A stretch of 64,000 bases of DNA from Butyrivibrio hungatei DSM 14810 (GCF_900143205.1 NZ_FRDH01000004.1:461319-525318), one strand, 5' to 3'; shown: positions 36,923 to 46,749, numbered from the stretch's first letter. The notes: a model not told the origin generated them from the letters alone. Made by a program: numbers and translations.

Positions 36923-37738
36923 ATGAACATTGAGGCTTATTTTAATCCTGATTTTACACTAGTAAAAAAACTTATTTTCTTGCTTATGACATTTGTAGCC
37001 ATTGGACTGTGCGTACTTATAATCTATGGCATTTCAGTAGCTATAGCTCAGAGATACAATGAGAAACATAGAGATGAGTATCTAAGAGAAGATTTTGATG
37101 TTAGAATTCATAAGCTCTTTGAGATGATCATTTCCGGAACTTCGGTAATGTCTTTTTCCTGCGCTTATGTCATCATTAATCACGTATATGCGCTTTATGA
37201 AAAAGGCGTTATAGGTGGTCTGACAGAGGCTGAGGCGACTTTCATCCAGGCATGGGCTGATGGTAAGGATTTTATGCTGCTTCTCCTTATCTGTTTGTCC
37301 TGCGTCATCAACTCTATTCTTGATGCTATCATCATCCCTTTAAAGCTTCTTACAGGTGAAGAGAAGGCTACAATGAGGATGCTTGGCATGTTCTATGTGA
37401 TCATTCTTCTGATCTTCTTAAATACAATAGGTGATGGCAGTCAGTATGGTCCTGTAATGATGTATTATTTCGGCCTTATGATCGGTAGATTTGTATATTT
37501 TGACGCTTCCTTCAAGGATTTTATTGAAAACATCAAGAGAGTATTCCTGAATCTTCCATATCTATTAACAAGCCTTGCGCTAACGGCTGTTCTTGGAGGC
37601 CTTGGTTTTCATCTTGGATATTTCCTTGAGAGAAACTACTACATTGTAGGTATCTTTTATGCCAACCTGTTTATGCTGGTATGCATTTTTATCATTCATT
37701 TTGCTAAAAGAATTTTTGACTTTGCTACAAGGAAATAA
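36923..37738 (+). CDS. Polytopic membrane protein of unknown function
   Basis: This 271-aa protein has about six hydrophobic segments, near residues 14-38, 70-92, 113-135, 148-168, 200-222 and 237-260. The charged loop (AQRYNEKHRDEYLREDFD) after the first helix suits a cytoplasmic face. No domain is recognised. Position behind aguB hints at a link to polyamines, but nothing in the sequence proves it. GGTAAAAAGG lies upstream. It is followed within 4 bases by a broken MFS transporter gene. Confidence 0.7.
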   Translation: MNIEAYFNPDFTLVKKLIFLLMTFVAIGLCVLIIYGISVAIAQRYNEKHRDEYLREDFDVRIHKLFEMIISGTSVMSFSCAYVIINHVYALYEKGVIGGLTEAEATFIQAWADGKDFMLLLLICLSCVINSILDAIIIPLKLLTGEEKATMRMLGMFYVIILLIFLNTIGDGSQYGPVMMYYFGLMIGRFVYFDASFKDFIENIKRVFLNLPYLLTSLALTAVLGGLGFHLGYFLERNYYIVGIFYANLFMLVCIFIIHFAKRIFDFATRK

Positions 37739-37741
37739 ATA

Positions 37742-38017
37742 ATGAAAATTTTTACTCAATATAAAGGATTAAAGAAGGAGAATTATATTCTCTTTCTTGG
37801 GAGGATAGTTACAAATCTTGGAGCCATGATCTGGCCCATGATGACGCTTATCCTAAATAAAAAGCTTGGTTTAAATGCCGCAGAAACGGCGACATTCATA
37901 ATTGTTTCAGGAATAATGTTTTTACCTGCCAATCTGGTTGGCGGACATCTCGCAGATAAATACAACAAGAAGAGAGTTATAATATATCATAAACTACAAA
38001 ACGCTTTTTCCAAATAA
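37742..38017 (+). pseudogene. Truncated major facilitator superfamily transporter (N-terminal remnant)
   Basis: Only 91 aa remain of a protein family usually near 400 aa. Helix 1 (about 15-35) and helix 2 (46-65) are present, followed by the MFS motif A, GGHLADKYNKKR, which sits between helices 2 and 3. Then the frame runs into unrelated residues (KLQNAFSK) and stops, 1 base before the end of the convergent hslO. The remaining 10 helices are absent on either strand. Deletion of the 3' part, with hslO joined at the break, is the simplest reading. Confidence 0.8.
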
Positions 38018-38905
38018 TTATTTAGCCTTTTCTTTGATGGCTTTAAGTTCATCAATTGAAAAAGTATATGCTTTATTACAGAAGTGACAGCAAACTTCGA
38101 TCTCTTTTCCATCATCTATCATTTCCTGAATGTCTTTTTTGCCAATCAGCATAAGAGCTCTTTCTACGCGGTCCTTATCACAGTTGCAGTAGAAATTAAG
38201 ATCAGTCTTTTCGGTGAATTCAATATCAAAGCCGTCTAAAACGATGCTCAAAAGCTCTTCTGGAGTCTTACCAGCCTTTAAGATATCTGTAACAGAAGAG
38301 AACTTCTGAAGATTGAACTCAAGGTGAGTGATTGTCTGTTCGTCAGCAAAAGGAAGAAGCTGAATGATAAATCCGCCGGCAGCTATAACTGAGAGAGATT
38401 CTCTTTCAACTAAAACTCCAAGACCTACTGATGAAGGAGTCTGCTCGGATTTGGTAAAGTAGTATGTAAGATCCTCGGCAACTTCGCCTGAGTATAAAGG
38501 AACCTGACCAACATATGGTTCTTTCATGCCCATATCACGGATAACAGTAAGAGTACCTTCGCCGATGCCACCGCCTACATTAAGGTGTCCCTGGGCATTT
38601 GGCTCCATGATGACGTAAGGATTAACAGCATATCCCTTAACATTGCCGTGTCTGTCTGCTGTTGCGAGAACTCCCTTTAAAGGACCATCACCGTCCATTT
38701 TGACTGTGATAAGGTCATCGTCATTGTCCATCATTGTTCCCATCATAACTGTTCCTGTCATGAGTCTTCCAAGTGCAGCTGCCGCAATAGGAGATAAGTT
38801 GTGGGCTTTTCTTGCATATTCTGAAAGGTCTCTAGTTGTTGCTGCAAAGGCTCTTATCTGAGCATTTCCAGCAGTTGCACGGACCATATAATCTTTATAA
38901 GACAT
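38018..38905 (-). CDS. hslO: Redox-regulated holdase chaperone Hsp33
   Basis: This 295-aa cytoplasmic chaperone is activated by oxidation. The C-terminal zinc-binding cysteines are in place: CNC near residue 239 and CCHFC near 271 (the C-x-C...C-x-x-C switch). The N-terminal domain starts DYMVRATAGNAQIRAFAATT, typical of the family. The start at 38905 is favoured because AGAGG is 7 bases upstream; an in-frame TTG at 38911 is too close to it. It points toward the truncated MFS remnant with no terminator between, and is divergent from the chemoreceptor gene. Confidence 0.96.
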   Translation of the reverse strand: MSYKDYMVRATAGNAQIRAFAATTRDLSEYARKAHNLSPIAAAALGRLMTGTVMMGTMMDNDDDLITVKMDGDGPLKGVLATADRHGNVKGYAVNPYVIMEPNAQGHLNVGGGIGEGTLTVIRDMGMKEPYVGQVPLYSGEVAEDLTYYFTKSEQTPSSVGLGVLVERESLSVIAAGGFIIQLLPFADEQTITHLEFNLQKFSSVTDILKAGKTPEELLSIVLDGFDIEFTEKTDLNFYCNCDKDRVERALMLIGKKDIQEMIDDGKEIEVCCHFCNKAYTFSIDELKAIKEKAK

Positions 38906-39012
38906 ATTCAAACCTCTTTTCTATAATCATGAATCATTGAACCTAGTTATGATAAATGATTTTTATTTTAGTGTAAACCTGTGCAGAGAAAAAATTATTT
39001 TGGAAATAACTA

Positions 39013-39039
39013 TAATTTATTATTTTATTTATCCGATAT
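39013..39039 (+). promoter_or_regulatory. Possible sigma-28 (motility) promoter of the chemoreceptor
   Basis: TAAT (39013-39016), 15 bases, TCCGATAT (39032-39039), against consensus TAAA-N15-GCCGATAA. There are three differences in twelve positions. A sigma-A-like TATAAT at 39011-39016 overlaps it but lacks a good -35, so the assignment is tentative. Confidence 0.35.
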
Positions 39040-39093
39040 AAAAATAAGAATTAATTTATAAATTTTACGCTATGAGGAGGCGGAATTTTTATC

Positions 39094-40815
39094 ATGGATG
39101 AAAAAGTAAGGAATGGGAAAGTTGTTGTCAAGCTGGTTATTGCGGCAGTTGCAGCTGTAATAGGCATCTCGATCGTGCTGACTGTGATAAGTGGTATCAG
39201 GACCAAGGATGTTTACGATGACATGCTTCAGGAAGAGCTTAAGGTTGCGGTCAATCAGCTTGAAAGCGAGATGAACCAGGTATGGGACGGCGATTGGAGC
39301 TATGTAGACGGAGTTGTCTATAAGGGGGAGCAGGACGTAACTTTAGACTATGAAACTATCATGGATGACATGAAGAGCAAGACTGGTGTTGAGTATTCTG
39401 TTATTTATGGAAAAGAGAGGGTGATCACAACTCTTAAAACTTCTTCTGGAAGTAAGGCAACAGGAGTGAGCCTTTCTGATAAGGTATATGACACTGTTGT
39501 AAAGAATAAACAGGATTATTATTTAAAAACTGTTCCAGCAGGCACTTCAACAAGCTATTATTGCTACTATGCACCACTTAAGAATGATGACGGAACAGTG
39601 ATCGGTATGGTATTTGCAGCAAGAGAGAGTAGGAGTGTTGATTTATCTATTAATGACATCATTGCACAGATGTCCATTATTTCAATCGTTCTTGCAATTC
39701 TTCTTTCACTTGTAGGTATCCTTTGCACTAACAAGGTTTCTGTCAAGATGAAAGAGATCGCTAATGAGCTTGGAAATCTTTCAAAGGGCGAGCTTGCCCT
39801 TAATATAGATGAGACTTCTCTTAAGAGAAATGATGAGATAGGACTTCTTGCAGATGGAGCAAGGACTCTTAGTCAGAAGCTTGGCGATGTCATCAGACAG
39901 ACAACAGAGATGTCAAATGAGCTCAAGACTTCAGGTTCAGAGCTTTCAACATCAGCTAATCAGGCTTCAAATGCATCAACTCAGGTTAGTCAGGCTGTAG
40001 ATGATATTGCTAAGGGAGCTGTAACTCAGGCAGAGAGCATTGAGACAGCTGCAGGTAACACTCAGACCATTGGAAAAGATATTGATGAAGTAGCTCAGAA
40101 CGTAGAGCAGCTCAATGAATATGCAGGCGAGATGAGAACAACCTGTGAAGCAGCTATGGGATCACTTATTAAGCTTATTGATCAGAGCAACGAAGTAAAA
40201 GATTCTGTAAGTGATATAGGCAATACTATTCAGTCAACAAATGAGTCAGCAAGACAGATTTCAGAGTTCTCTGAAGCAATTACAGAGATTGCATCTCAGA
40301 CAAACCTCCTTTCACTTAATGCTTCTATTGAGGCAGCAAGAGCTGGTGAAGCAGGAAAAGGTTTTGCAGTAGTTGCATCTGAGATCGGTAAGCTTGCTGT
40401 TCAGAGTAGTAATTCTGCAGAAGAGATCAAGAAAATCGTTGAAAGGCTTGTGACTGATTCTGCGGCATCTGTAGAAGTCCTTGAGAGACTTAACAGCAGC
40501 TTTGAAATGCAGTCAGAACATCTTGATGATACCAAATCTAATATGCAGAGCATGGCAGAAAACGTAAATAATGTTACAAACAGCACAGGTAACATTTCAC
40601 AGCACGTTGAAAAGCTCAATACTGCAAAGGATGAGCTTGTTGAGATCATCGCTGATCTTTCAGCTATTTCAGAAGAGAACGCTGCTTCAACTGAGGAAAC
40701 AAATGCTTCTATGCAGGAGCTTAATGCTACATTCTCACTTATTACTGAGTCTGCAGCTAAACTTCAGGACCTTGCAGGAGAGATGACAGACGTTATCAGC
40801 TATTTCAAGATCTGA
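39094..40815 (+). CDS. Methyl-accepting chemotaxis protein
   Basis: This 573-aa membrane receptor has helix 1 near residues 10-32, then an extracytoplasmic single Cache-like sensor of about 160 residues. It contains the typical [24 protein letters not shown] end. Helix 2 is near 192-212, a HAMP domain near 213-268, and a long cytoplasmic coiled coil follows. The signaling tip has [29 protein letters not shown] sequence near 406-431. No C-terminal CheR-tethering pentapeptide is seen. The ligand is unknown. A GAGGAGG site lies upstream. The gene implies chemotaxis, hence flagella encoded elsewhere. Confidence 0.95.
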   Translation: MDEKVRNGKVVVKLVIAAVAAVIGISIVLTVISGIRTKDVYDDMLQEELKVAVNQLESEMNQVWDGDWSYVDGVVYKGEQDVTLDYETIMDDMKSKTGVEYSVIYGKERVITTLKTSSGSKATGVSLSDKVYDTVVKNKQDYYLKTVPAGTSTSYYCYYAPLKNDDGTVIGMVFAARESRSVDLSINDIIAQMSIISIVLAILLSLVGILCTNKVSVKMKEIANELGNLSKGELALNIDETSLKRNDEIGLLADGARTLSQKLGDVIRQTTEMSNELKTSGSELSTSANQASNASTQVSQAVDDIAKGAVTQAESIETAAGNTQTIGKDIDEVAQNVEQLNEYAGEMRTTCEAAMGSLIKLIDQSNEVKDSVSDIGNTIQSTNESARQISEFSEAITEIASQTNLLSLNASIEAARAGEAGKGFAVVASEIGKLAVQSSNSAEEIKKIVERLVTDSAASVEVLERLNSSFEMQSEHLDDTKSNMQSMAENVNNVTNSTGNISQHVEKLNTAKDELVEIIADLSAISEENAASTEETNASMQELNATFSLITESAAKLQDLAGEMTDVISYFKI

Positions 40816-40886
40816 TAAAGAGCAAGATAGTAACAGTTTTGGGCAATAATAGAGATATTCTTGATTGTCCGTAATATCGTATAATT

Positions 40887-40925
40887 AAGTCTGGATGGTA
40901 TTTTTACCGTCCAGGCTTATTTTAT
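40887..40925 (+). terminator. Terminator after the chemoreceptor gene
   Basis: AAGTCTGGATGGT (40887-40899) pairs with ACCGTCCAGGCTT (40906-40918), 13 pairs including two G-U, then ATTTTATT. It also lies about 25 bases before the GH2 start codon. Confidence 0.7.
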
Positions 40926-40949
40926 TGCATATTTTGGCGGGGTAACTAC

Positions 40950-43688
40950 ATGAAGGTTGATATTTCAGGTGAATACAAGATTTATTTAGATTCAGATTAT
41001 GAAAAAGAGTTTGTAGCAAAGCTTCCAGGATCTCTTGATGAAAATAAGATCGGCTTAGTGGATGATATTCTGATAACTGAGCAGGGTAAAGGTCAGAAGA
41101 AGGCTGAAGGACCGATAGCTACCAGACTTACTCGTAAGTTTTCATATTATGGAAAGGCTTATTATAAGCGTGAGCTAAGTGATGTTTTATCTGGCTTTGA
41201 AAAAGAACTAAGTAAGCGCTTGTTTATTAAGGTTGAGCGCTCCAGAAACCTTTTCTTAAAGGTTGATGACAGGGAGGTTAAGGCTCTTAGAGGAAGCCTT
41301 TCTACTCATTATTTATTTGAAGTTACCGGGCTTTTGAAGAAAGACTCTACTATAGAGTTTATTTGTGATAACGACTATGAGAACATGCCAAGAGCAGGAA
41401 TAATCTACTCATCTACGGCTACTGATGAAACTCAGACTAACTGGAATGGCCTTTTAGGTCAGATGAGCCTTTTTTCAAAGGAATGTGTTTTTGTTGAAAG
41501 ACTTAGCATTTATCCTAAGGCTGGAAGTGCAGAGATAGAGGCAGTTGTTAATAGTGATAGAGCCTTTAATGGAACAATCACTCTTAACTCTGAGGCCTTT
41601 GCAGATGAGGTACATATAGAGCTTGATCTTGCAGAAAAAGGCTCTTTTACCGTAAAGACTACAGTGGCACTTAAGAAAGATGTAAGAAGGTGGGATGAGT
41701 ACGAAGGAAATCTCTATAGCTGCAAATGGAACCTGTTTGATAACAATGGAACAGAGCTTGATGAAAGTACAGAGACCTTCGGAATACGTGACTTTAGCTA
41801 CGACAATGAAGGTCGCCTTACTATAAATGGCAGGAGATTCTTTTTAAGAGGAGAGGCTAACTGCGCTGAGTTTCCAGAAACTGGCCATGCTCCAATGGAT
41901 GTAGAGAGCTGGCTTAAAGTTATGGAAAAGTATAAATCCTATGGCATCAACTGCGTAAGATTCCACTCCCATTGCCCTGTGGAAGCTGCTTTTGTGGCTG
42001 CAGATAAGCTTGGTATCATGGTTCAGCCTGAACTTTCACATTGGAATCCTAATGACGCTTTTGTTGAGAAATACAGCAGGGAATATTATGAAAAAGAGCT
42101 AAAAGAGATCATTAAAGAATACGCAAATCATCCATCCTTTGTGATGCTTACTCTTGGAAATGAACTTGGCTCTGATATAGCTGGCACGAGGGTTATGATC
42201 GAGCTGGTAAAAATGGCAAAGGACATTGATGATACCAGACTTTTTGCCTGGGGGTCAAATGTTTTTTACGGAGAAAAGGGCTATAACAAAGATAGTGATT
42301 TCTATACATCCATGGGCTATTACAAGGATATGTTAAGAGCCACATCTCCCGGAATGATAGGCTTTTTAAATAACGAGTATCCATCAGCTTCTCATGATTT
42401 TAGTAAGGTGACAGCCCAGATCAGAAATGAGTATAAAAAGCCAATATTTGGTTTTGAAGTGGGTCAGTACGAGGTTTTACCTGATTTTAATGAGCTTGAA
42501 GATTTTAAAGGGGTTACAGATCCTGTAAATCTAAAGCTTGTAAAGGAACATGCTGATAAGGTTGGAATCCTTAGGGATTGGGACAAATATGTAGAGGCTA
42601 CGGGCGAGCTTTCAAGACTTTGCTATAGGGAAGAAGTTGAGTCTGTTCTTAGAACTCCAGATATGTCAGGCTTATCACTTCTTGGACTTCAGGACTTCCC
42701 AGGGCAGGGCACAGCCCTTGTTGGCATGATGAATTCTCATCTTGAAACCAAAAAGTATGACTTTGCCAAGGCTGAGAAGTTCAGGGTATTCTATAGAGAG
42801 GCATTGCCGCTAGTTCTTTTGCCAAAGTACACCTACACAGATGATGAGAGTGTTACAGCTCTATTAAAGGTCGCAAACTATGGCAAGAAGGCACTTGAAG
42901 GTACCTTTAAGGTAAAACTTGTGGATGCTGCTGATGATAAGGTGCTCGAAGAATATAAGATAAGCGAAAATGCATGCTGCAAAGTGGGAGAGCTTACTGA
43001 GATTGGAAAGATCGATTTTCCTTTATCCGGATCATTATCAGATAAAAAAGCCAGGGAGCTTTTGATCATCGCATATTTAGAGAACACAGATATTGAAAAC
43101 ACTTATCCTATCTGGGTTTATCAAAAAGAGTTCCTAAAAGACATTCAGAGCCCTGAAAATGTTTATGAGACCAGAGCTTTTGATGACAAGGCAATAGAAG
43201 TCCTTGAAAATGGCGGAATAGTGTACCTTTCACCGGATTCTACCGCAGATGCCATTCCCTCATCCATTAAGTGCCAGTTTTCACCGGATTTTTGGTGCGC
43301 TGACATGTTCAAGGAGCAGGAAGGCAGCATGGGTCAGCTGATAAACAAGGAACATCCGATATTTAAGGACTTCCCGACAAATAATTATAGTCAGTGGCAG
43401 TGGTGGCCTATGGCAAGCCAAAGAGCATTTATTATGCCGGAATATATCACTTCCATCATAACTGAGATGGATTCATATATGTATTTAAGGCCTATGAGTA
43501 TGCTGTTTGAAGCAAAATGCTTAAAGGGCAAGGTGCTTGCTTCCTCTATGGGATTACATAATTTGCTGGAACATCCAGAGGCAAGGGCACTGCTTATGAA
43601 TATATACAGATATATTTCATCAGACGAGTTTGAACCAGAGCAAGAAATAGACATTTCTTTTATCCAAAAAATAATGCTTAAAAATTGA
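40950..43688 (+). CDS. Glycoside hydrolase family 2-type beta-glycosidase
   Basis: This 912-aa protein has the GH2 order: a jelly-roll sugar-binding domain to about residue 180, an immunoglobulin-like sandwich to about 285, a TIM barrel (RLTINGRRFFLRGEANCAEFP onward) to about 590, then extra beta domains. The acid/base is Glu405 in LGNELGS and the likely nucleophile is Glu503 in FGFEVGQYE. No signal peptide is seen, so it acts in the cytoplasm on an imported oligosaccharide. Substrate specificity cannot be told. It stands alone, with no transporter or regulator beside it. GGCGGGG lies before the ATG. Confidence 0.85.
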   Translation: MKVDISGEYKIYLDSDYEKEFVAKLPGSLDENKIGLVDDILITEQGKGQKKAEGPIATRLTRKFSYYGKAYYKRELSDVLSGFEKELSKRLFIKVERSRNLFLKVDDREVKALRGSLSTHYLFEVTGLLKKDSTIEFICDNDYENMPRAGIIYSSTATDETQTNWNGLLGQMSLFSKECVFVERLSIYPKAGSAEIEAVVNSDRAFNGTITLNSEAFADEVHIELDLAEKGSFTVKTTVALKKDVRRWDEYEGNLYSCKWNLFDNNGTELDESTETFGIRDFSYDNEGRLTINGRRFFLRGEANCAEFPETGHAPMDVESWLKVMEKYKSYGINCVRFHSHCPVEAAFVAADKLGIMVQPELSHWNPNDAFVEKYSREYYEKELKEIIKEYANHPSFVMLTLGNELGSDIAGTRVMIELVKMAKDIDDTRLFAWGSNVFYGEKGYNKDSDFYTSMGYYKDMLRATSPGMIGFLNNEYPSASHDFSKVTAQIRNEYKKPIFGFEVGQYEVLPDFNELEDFKGVTDPVNLKLVKEHADKVGILRDWDKYVEATGELSRLCYREEVESVLRTPDMSGLSLLGLQDFPGQGTALVGMMNSHLETKKYDFAKAEKFRVFYREALPLVLLPKYTYTDDESVTALLKVANYGKKALEGTFKVKLVDAADDKVLEEYKISENACCKVGELTEIGKIDFPLSGSLSDKKARELLIIAYLENTDIENTYPIWVYQKEFLKDIQSPENVYETRAFDDKAIEVLENGGIVYLSPDSTADAIPSSIKCQFSPDFWCADMFKEQEGSMGQLINKEHPIFKDFPTNNYSQWQWWPMASQRAFIMPEYITSIITEMDSYMYLRPMSMLFEAKCLKGKVLASSMGLHNLLEHPEARALLMNIYRYISSDEFEPEQEIDISFIQKIMLKN

Positions 43689-43709
43689 TAAAATCAAGCG
43701 CTGCTTCAA

Positions 43710-43738
43710 TTGACATGCCCTATAGCTGTGATTATAAT
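43710..43738 (+). promoter_or_regulatory. Consensus sigma-A promoter of rex
   Basis: TTGACA (43710-43715), 17 bases, TATAAT (43733-43738). Both hexamers and the spacing are perfect. The predicted start lies near 43745, within the Rex operator. Confidence 0.9.
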
Positions 43739-43742
43739 TGTA

Positions 43743-43760
43743 TTGTTGAATAATTAACAA
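43743..43760 (+). promoter_or_regulatory. Rex operator (autoregulation)
   Basis: TTGTTGAATAATTAACAA differs from the clostridial Rex consensus TTGTTAA-N4-TTAACAA at one base. It covers the transcript start of the perfect promoter at 43710, so Rex should repress its own operon when NADH/NAD+ is low. Confidence 0.85.
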
Positions 43761-43798
43761 ACATTTTTTTAAATATATAACTTTTCAAGGAGCGGGGT

Positions 43799-44437
43799 AT
43801 GGCAGATAAAGAAATTTCTCAGGCAGTCATTGGCAGACTTCCTAGATATTTTAGATACTTGGGAGATCTCAAGGAAAAAGGAGTTGAAAGGATCTCTTCT
43901 CAGGAACTTAGCGACATCATGAAGGTAACTGCTTCTCAGATAAGACAGGATTTTAATAACTTTGGTGGTTTTGGTCAGCAGGGTTATGGCTACAATGTTA
44001 ATTATCTGTACGATGAGATTAGTAAGATCCTTGGTATAGACAAGCAGCATAGTCTTGTTATTATTGGTACTGGTCATCTTGGTAAGGCAATTGCAGGATA
44101 TACCAATTTTACTAGAAGAGGATTTGTATTTAAGGGTGCGTTCGACTGTAATCCAGAACTCTACGGCACAATGATCAGAGATGTAGAGGTTCGTCCTATT
44201 GAGGAGATGGAAGATTTTGTTAAAAAGAACAAGATTGAGATTGCAGTTCTTACTATTCCTAAGGAGCAGGCAGTTCCTATGGCCCACAAGCTTGTAGAAT
44301 GCGGCATTAAGGCAATATGGAACTTTGCTCATGTTGATCTGGATGTTCCTAACAATATTCAGGTAGAAAATGTACATTTATCTGACAGTTTGATGAAACT
44401 ATCGTATAATATAAACAGGTACGAAAATAACGATTAA
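43799..44437 (+). CDS. rex: Redox-sensing transcriptional repressor Rex
   Basis: This 212-aa NADH-sensing repressor of fermentation genes has full length. The N-terminal winged helix (ISQAVIGRLPRYFRYLGDL...VTASQIRQDFNNFGGFGQQGYGYNV) matches the family closely. The Rossmann domain carries GTGHLGKAI near residue 98, and a domain-swap helix lies at the C-terminus (LSYNINRYE). AAGGAGCGGGG precedes the ATG. Its own operator lies 39 bases upstream. Targets elsewhere would be found by the same operator; none other was spotted in this window. Confidence 0.97.
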   Translation: MADKEISQAVIGRLPRYFRYLGDLKEKGVERISSQELSDIMKVTASQIRQDFNNFGGFGQQGYGYNVNYLYDEISKILGIDKQHSLVIIGTGHLGKAIAGYTNFTRRGFVFKGAFDCNPELYGTMIRDVEVRPIEEMEDFVKKNKIEIAVLTIPKEQAVPMAHKLVECGIKAIWNFAHVDLDVPNNIQVENVHLSDSLMKLSYNINRYENND

Positions 44438-44453
44438 ACGGTGAGAGATAATA

Positions 44454-45116
44454 ATGGCAAAGAATGATGAAGTCTACTCCAGAGCCCTGGAGGGTAAGAG
44501 CATTCCTATTTTGACATTGGACAATAAGTGGCACCAGCTTTTTACTCAGACTGAGATGACACCAGAGATTGAGCAGCTGGCTGATGAGCTTAATGCACTT
44601 GTTGAGCGCGATGGCAAGATCAGGACGGAGACCAAGAACATCAAGAAGATCAAGAAAAAGCTTCTTGGTGAGATAATGCCTCTTAGGGACCAGGCCAATA
44701 AATCTGGGGGCTCTGCTTCTATTGAGAAGGAAATTCAGGATAGAACAAGGCTCATTAATGAGTGCAATGATAAGCTCGCATCCCATGAGGATGAGCTTTT
44801 AGATCTTTCAAAAGAAATCTATGATCTAGATTATCAGCTTATGGTGGAGACCATGAAGGTTTGTTATGAGACACTTCATGACAATACTGATTACATAAAG
44901 ACTATGGATGAGTGGGTCTCTCAGGTCAGAGTCGAGCTAAAAAAGAACGTTATTAAACTTCAGGAAGCCGAGATGGAGAATTATAATCTCTATTCCTATA
45001 TGCATCAGATCTTTGGACCTGAAGTTATCGAAATCTTTGACATGAAATATGATCCTGATAGAAGACACCCTATTCGTAGACCACTTGCAGGAAATGAATC
45101 AGATTACGTGGAATGA
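44454..45116 (+). CDS. Coiled-coil protein of unknown function, co-transcribed with rex
   Basis: This 220-aa soluble protein is not one I recognise. It starts MAKNDEVYSRALEGKSIPILTLDNKWHQLF, followed by heptad-like charged helices at about 35-160 that include KIKKIKKK and EIEKEI-type stretches. The C-terminus ends in a conserved-looking segment, FGPEVIEIFDMKYDPDRRHPIRRP. It is 16 bases after rex and ends before a terminator, so both share the Rex-controlled promoter. No membrane helix or signal peptide. A structural or scaffolding role is only a guess. Confidence 0.75.
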   Translation: MAKNDEVYSRALEGKSIPILTLDNKWHQLFTQTEMTPEIEQLADELNALVERDGKIRTETKNIKKIKKKLLGEIMPLRDQANKSGGSASIEKEIQDRTRLINECNDKLASHEDELLDLSKEIYDLDYQLMVETMKVCYETLHDNTDYIKTMDEWVSQVRVELKKNVIKLQEAEMENYNLYSYMHQIFGPEVIEIFDMKYDPDRRHPIRRPLAGNESDYVE

Positions 45117-45129
45117 GATCATAAGAATT

Positions 45130-45157
45130 AAAAAGAGTTGCTTTGCAACTCTTTTTT
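45130..45157 (+). terminator. Terminator of the rex operon
   Basis: AAAAGAGTTGC (45131-45141), TTT, GCAACTCTTTT (45145-45155), with more T following. A canonical hairpin. Confidence 0.9.
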
Positions 45158-45189
45158 CATAGGAACCTTAACCAGGTAAGGGGGACAGT

Positions 45190-46746
45190 ATGAAATATGC
45201 GGTAAGTAGCAGAGAAATGAAGATCTATGACAGGAATACCTCTGATGTGTTTGGAATTCCCAGTCAGGTCCTTATGGAAAGAGCTTCATTAAAGGTAGCT
45301 GATGTAATTGATGAAAGGATAAAGGCAAGGGATTGCAAGAGAAAGTACAGAGCTCTAGTAATGGCTGGCGTTGGGAATAACGGCGGCGATGGAGCAGCTA
45401 TTGCCAGATTATTAAAGCAAAGAGGCTATCTTGTGAGTCTTTGCGTGATCGGCGACCTTACAAAGTGTAGCGATCTTTTACTTTCTCAGCTCAAGATCTG
45501 TGAAAAATACGGTATAGATACTGCCACTTTTTCCAATATAAGAGACAACAAAAGCATTTTTGAATGGGATATCATAGTAGATGCATTATTTGGTATTGGT
45601 TTATCCCGCATTGTAACCGGAAGCTTTTTAGATGCGATAGATTACATCTCAAGATGCAAGGAAGAAAAGAAAGATGATCTTCTTGTTGTATCTGTAGACA
45701 TGCCTTCAGGAATAAATGCTGATAATGGAGAAATACTGGGCACAGCAGTAAGAGCTGATGTTACAGTTACCTTCAATCAGATTAAGCTTGGACAGATACT
45801 TTATCCAGGCTGTGAATATGTTGGCGAGCTTGTAGTAGAGGATGCTGGTATCACACAGGAGAGCTTTTGCGGAAGACCTCCAAGGGCGTTTTTCTATGAT
45901 GAAACTCCGGAAATGCTCCTTCCGGCAAGGAGAAAGGATTCCAATAAGGGAACAAATGGCAAAGTCCTTATAATCGCTGGATCTGATGTTATAAGCGGAG
46001 CATGTAGCCTTGCAACTCTTGGCTGCATCAAGGCGGGTGCCGGAATGGTCAAGGTGTTTACGAGAAGTAGCAATGCCAATATCATTAAGACAACTATTCC
46101 AGAGGCGCTGATTGATACCTATGATGAGCTCTCTGAGATAAAAGATAAGCTCATGATTGATTTTAAGTGGGCTGACGCTGTAGTTTTGGGACCAGGCATT
46201 GGCACTGATGACGTGGCATTTGAACTTGTTAATATCACTTTAGATGCATGCGATAAGCATCTGGTACTTGATGCAGATGCTCTTAATCTCATAGCCCAAA
46301 GAGACGACCTTAGGATAAAGGTTTCAAACTATGCTGTATCAGGAAGAAAGCTTATTCTGACACCTCATCTTGCGGAGTTTGCACGTCTTTTCAAAAAGAC
46401 AACAAAAGAATGCAAGGATGCCATACTGGAATATCCTAAGACTCTGGCAGACGAGCTTCATTGTACTGTTATCTGCAAGGACGCAAGGAGCGTTGTAAGT
46501 GACAGCAATGAGAAAAAGATATATATTAATGTGAGCGGCAATGATGGAATGGCAACAGCTGGTTCTGGTGACGTTCTGGCAGGGCTCCTTGGGGCAGTGT
46601 GCTGCAGCATGGATACAGGCTTTGAAACAGCTTGCATTGGTGCATATATTCATGGACTTTCTGGTGACAGTGCTGCCAGGAAACATGGCAAATACGCTAT
46701 GGTTGCTTCTGATATAGCAACCGAGCTTGAAGAAATTTTGAGGTAA
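45190..46746 (+). CDS. nnrD: Bifunctional NAD(P)HX epimerase / ADP-dependent NAD(P)HX dehydratase
   Basis: This 518-aa enzyme repairs hydrated NAD(P)H. The N-terminal epimerase domain (YjeF_N, residues 1-215) has AGVGNNGGDGAAIARLL near 58 and VDMPSGINADNGE near 168. The C-terminal dehydratase domain (ribokinase-like, 225-518) has KVLIIAGSDVISGA, VLGPGIG, LDADALNL, LTPHLAEFARL and AGSGDVLAGLLGA. The fused form is normal for bacteria. AAGGGGGAC precedes the ATG, 30 bases after a terminator. The stop abuts the alr gene, so the two are co-transcribed, a frequent pairing in Firmicutes. Confidence 0.96.
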   Translation: MKYAVSSREMKIYDRNTSDVFGIPSQVLMERASLKVADVIDERIKARDCKRKYRALVMAGVGNNGGDGAAIARLLKQRGYLVSLCVIGDLTKCSDLLLSQLKICEKYGIDTATFSNIRDNKSIFEWDIIVDALFGIGLSRIVTGSFLDAIDYISRCKEEKKDDLLVVSVDMPSGINADNGEILGTAVRADVTVTFNQIKLGQILYPGCEYVGELVVEDAGITQESFCGRPPRAFFYDETPEMLLPARRKDSNKGTNGKVLIIAGSDVISGACSLATLGCIKAGAGMVKVFTRSSNANIIKTTIPEALIDTYDELSEIKDKLMIDFKWADAVVLGPGIGTDDVAFELVNITLDACDKHLVLDADALNLIAQRDDLRIKVSNYAVSGRKLILTPHLAEFARLFKKTTKECKDAILEYPKTLADELHCTVICKDARSVVSDSNEKKIYINVSGNDGMATAGSGDVLAGLLGAVCCSMDTGFETACIGAYIHGLSGDSAARKHGKYAMVASDIATELEEILR

Positions 46747-46749
46747 ATG

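Noticed and set aside
43769..44377. 202-aa minus-strand frame over rex
   Set aside because: Antisense to rex, without family resemblance or ribosome site.
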